A stretch of DNA of 60,000 nt from Nematostella vectensis (lineage: Eukaryota; Cnidaria; Anthozoa; Actiniaria; Edwardsiidae): positions 15,612,469 through 15,672,468 of the forward strand of contig NC_064035.1 of assembly GCF_932526225.1 (NCBI RefSeq), given 5' to 3'. Positions 58,501 through 60,000 of the stretch are shown piece after piece. A model generated the notes under the pieces. The model was not told the DNA's origin, searched no databases, and saw nothing but the letters and a program-made list of their open reading frames with translations. The position numbers and the translations under genes were made by a program. Each line of letters starts with the position of its first letter. Positions within the stretch are counted from its first letter, which is position 1.

Positions 58501-60000
58501 TTCACCAGGACAGCATTAATGAGACTCTAACCTTCACCAGGACAGCATTAATGAGACTCTAACCTTCACCAGGGCTGCATTACTGAGACTCTAACCTTCA
58601 CCAGGACAGCATTAATGAGACTCTAACCTTCACCAGGACAGCATTAATGAGACTCTAACCTTCACCAGGGCCGCATTACTGAGACTCTAACCTTCACCAG
58701 GACAGCATTAATGAGACTCTAACCTTCACCAGGACATCATTAATGAGACTCTAACCTTCACCAGGACAGCATTAATGAGACTCTAACCTTCACCAGGACA
58801 GCATTAATGAGACTCTAACCTTCACCAGGACAGCATTAATGAGACTCTAACCTTCACCAGGACAGCATTAATGAGACTCTAACCTTCACCAGGACAGCAT
58901 TAATGAGACTCTAACCTTCACCAGGACAGCATTAATGAGACTCTAACCTTCACCAGGGCCGCATTACTGAGACTCTAACCTTCACCAGGACAGCATTACT
59001 GAGACTCTAACCTTCACCAGGACATCATTAATGAGACTCTAACCTTCACCAGGACAGCATTAATGAGACTCTAACCTTCACCAGGACAGCATTAATGAGA
59101 CTCTTACCTTCACCAGGGCCGCATTACTGAGACTCTAACCTTCACCAGGACAGCATTAATGAGACTCTAACCTTCACCAGGACAGCATTAATGAGACTCT
59201 AACCTTCACCAGGGCTGCATTACTGAGACTCTAACCTTCACCAGGGCCGCATTACTGAGACTCTAACCTTCACCAGGACAGCATTAATGAGACTCTAACC
59301 TTCACCAGGGCCGCATTACTGGGACTCTAACCTTCACCAGGACAGCATTAATGAGACTCTAACCTTCACCAGGGCCGCATTAATGAGACTCTAACCTTCA
59401 CCAGGGCCGCATTAATGAGACTCTAACCTTCACCAGGGCCGCATTAATGAGACTCTAACCTTCACCAGGGCTGCATTACTGAGACTCTAACCTTCACCAG
59501 GACAGCATTAATGAGACTCTAACCTTCACCAGGACAGCATTAATGAGACTCTAACCTTCACCAGGACAGCATTAATGAGACTCTAACCTTCACCAGGACA
59601 GCATTAATGAGACTCTAACCTTCACCAGGGCCGCATTACTGAGACTCTAACCTTCACCAGGACAGCATTACTGAGACTCTAACCTTCACCAGGACATCAT
59701 TAATGAGACTCTAACCTTCACCAGGACAGCATTAATGAGACTCTAACCTTCACCAGGACAGCATTAATGAGACTCTTACCTTCACCAGGGCCGCATTACT
59801 GAGACTCTAACCTTCACCAGGACAGCATTAATGAGACTCTAACCTTCACCAGGACAGCATTAATGAGACTCTAACCTTCACCAGGGCTGCATTACTGAGA
59901 CTCTAACCTTCACCAGGGCCGCATTACTGAGACTCTAACCTTCACCAGGACAGCATTAATGAGACTCTAACCTTCACCAGGGCCGCATTACTGGGACTCT
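55575..60000. repeat. 32-bp minisatellite, about 138 copies, running off the window
   Basis: The unit is 'gagactctaaccttcaccag' plus a variable 12-bp part: either 'gacagcattaat' or 'ggccgcattact', with rarer mixed forms (gacatc, ggctgc). The array is uninterrupted to the window end. Rare variants recur at fixed distances of 1,760 bp (55 units), showing a higher-order repeat. It probably lies in the first intron(s) of WDHD1. Confidence 0.97.

Noticed and set aside
55575-60000. CRISPR array
   Set aside because: The 32-bp units are contiguous with no unique spacers, and the surrounding genes are animal.

Overview
The window looks like nuclear DNA of an animal, most likely a cnidarian of the sea-anemone type (Nematostella-like). 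This is inferred from AT-rich introns, many small exons with GT-AG borders, an intronless divergent class A GPCR, an EGF/Hint gene and decayed LINE and MITE copies. The species is not proven by anything I can read.

Layout. 1-2.9 kb: a decayed non-LTR retrotransposon fragment and simple repeats. 3.0-3.55 kb (+): a small single-exon gene for a secreted cystatin. 4.2-39.2 kb (-): one myosin-X gene. I could place 59 coding exons whose lengths add to 5,535 nt (1,844 residues plus stop) with all splice phases agreeing: motor, three IQ motifs, a charged single-helix segment, split PH1/PH2, PH3, MyTH4 and FERM. Its intron 17 holds, on the opposite strand, a complete intronless GPCR (25.8-26.9 kb) preceded by tandem copies of its own 5' flank. 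40.3-46.1 kb (+): an eight-coding-exon gene for a secreted or membrane protein with EGF-like repeats, a Hint (hedgehog/intein-type autoprocessing) domain and a C-terminal membrane anchor. 46.4-54.4 kb (-): 25 exons of WDHD1/AND-1 (Ctf4), lacking only the first part of its WD40 propeller, which must lie beyond the window. 55.6 kb to the end: about 138 copies of a 32-bp minisatellite with a 1,760-bp higher-order period.

The most unusual theme is the relation between tandem repeats or transposons and splice sites. At four myosin-X exons (8, 10, 14, 33) a piece of the exon with its splice site has been tandemly copied into the adjoining intron, and an 18-bp array starts exactly at a WDHD1 donor. 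In addition an 834-bp foldback transposon sits in myosin intron 5 with an 8-bp target-site duplication that is itself the 5' splice site of exon 5. The second notable item is the EGF-Hint-transmembrane protein, whose Hint domain keeps the N-terminal cysteine and the TxxH motif but lacks the C-terminal His-Asn pair.

The genes are unrelated in function: filopodial transport (myosin-X), replication-fork coupling (WDHD1), protease inhibition (cystatin), signalling (GPCR) and a probable autocleaved surface protein.
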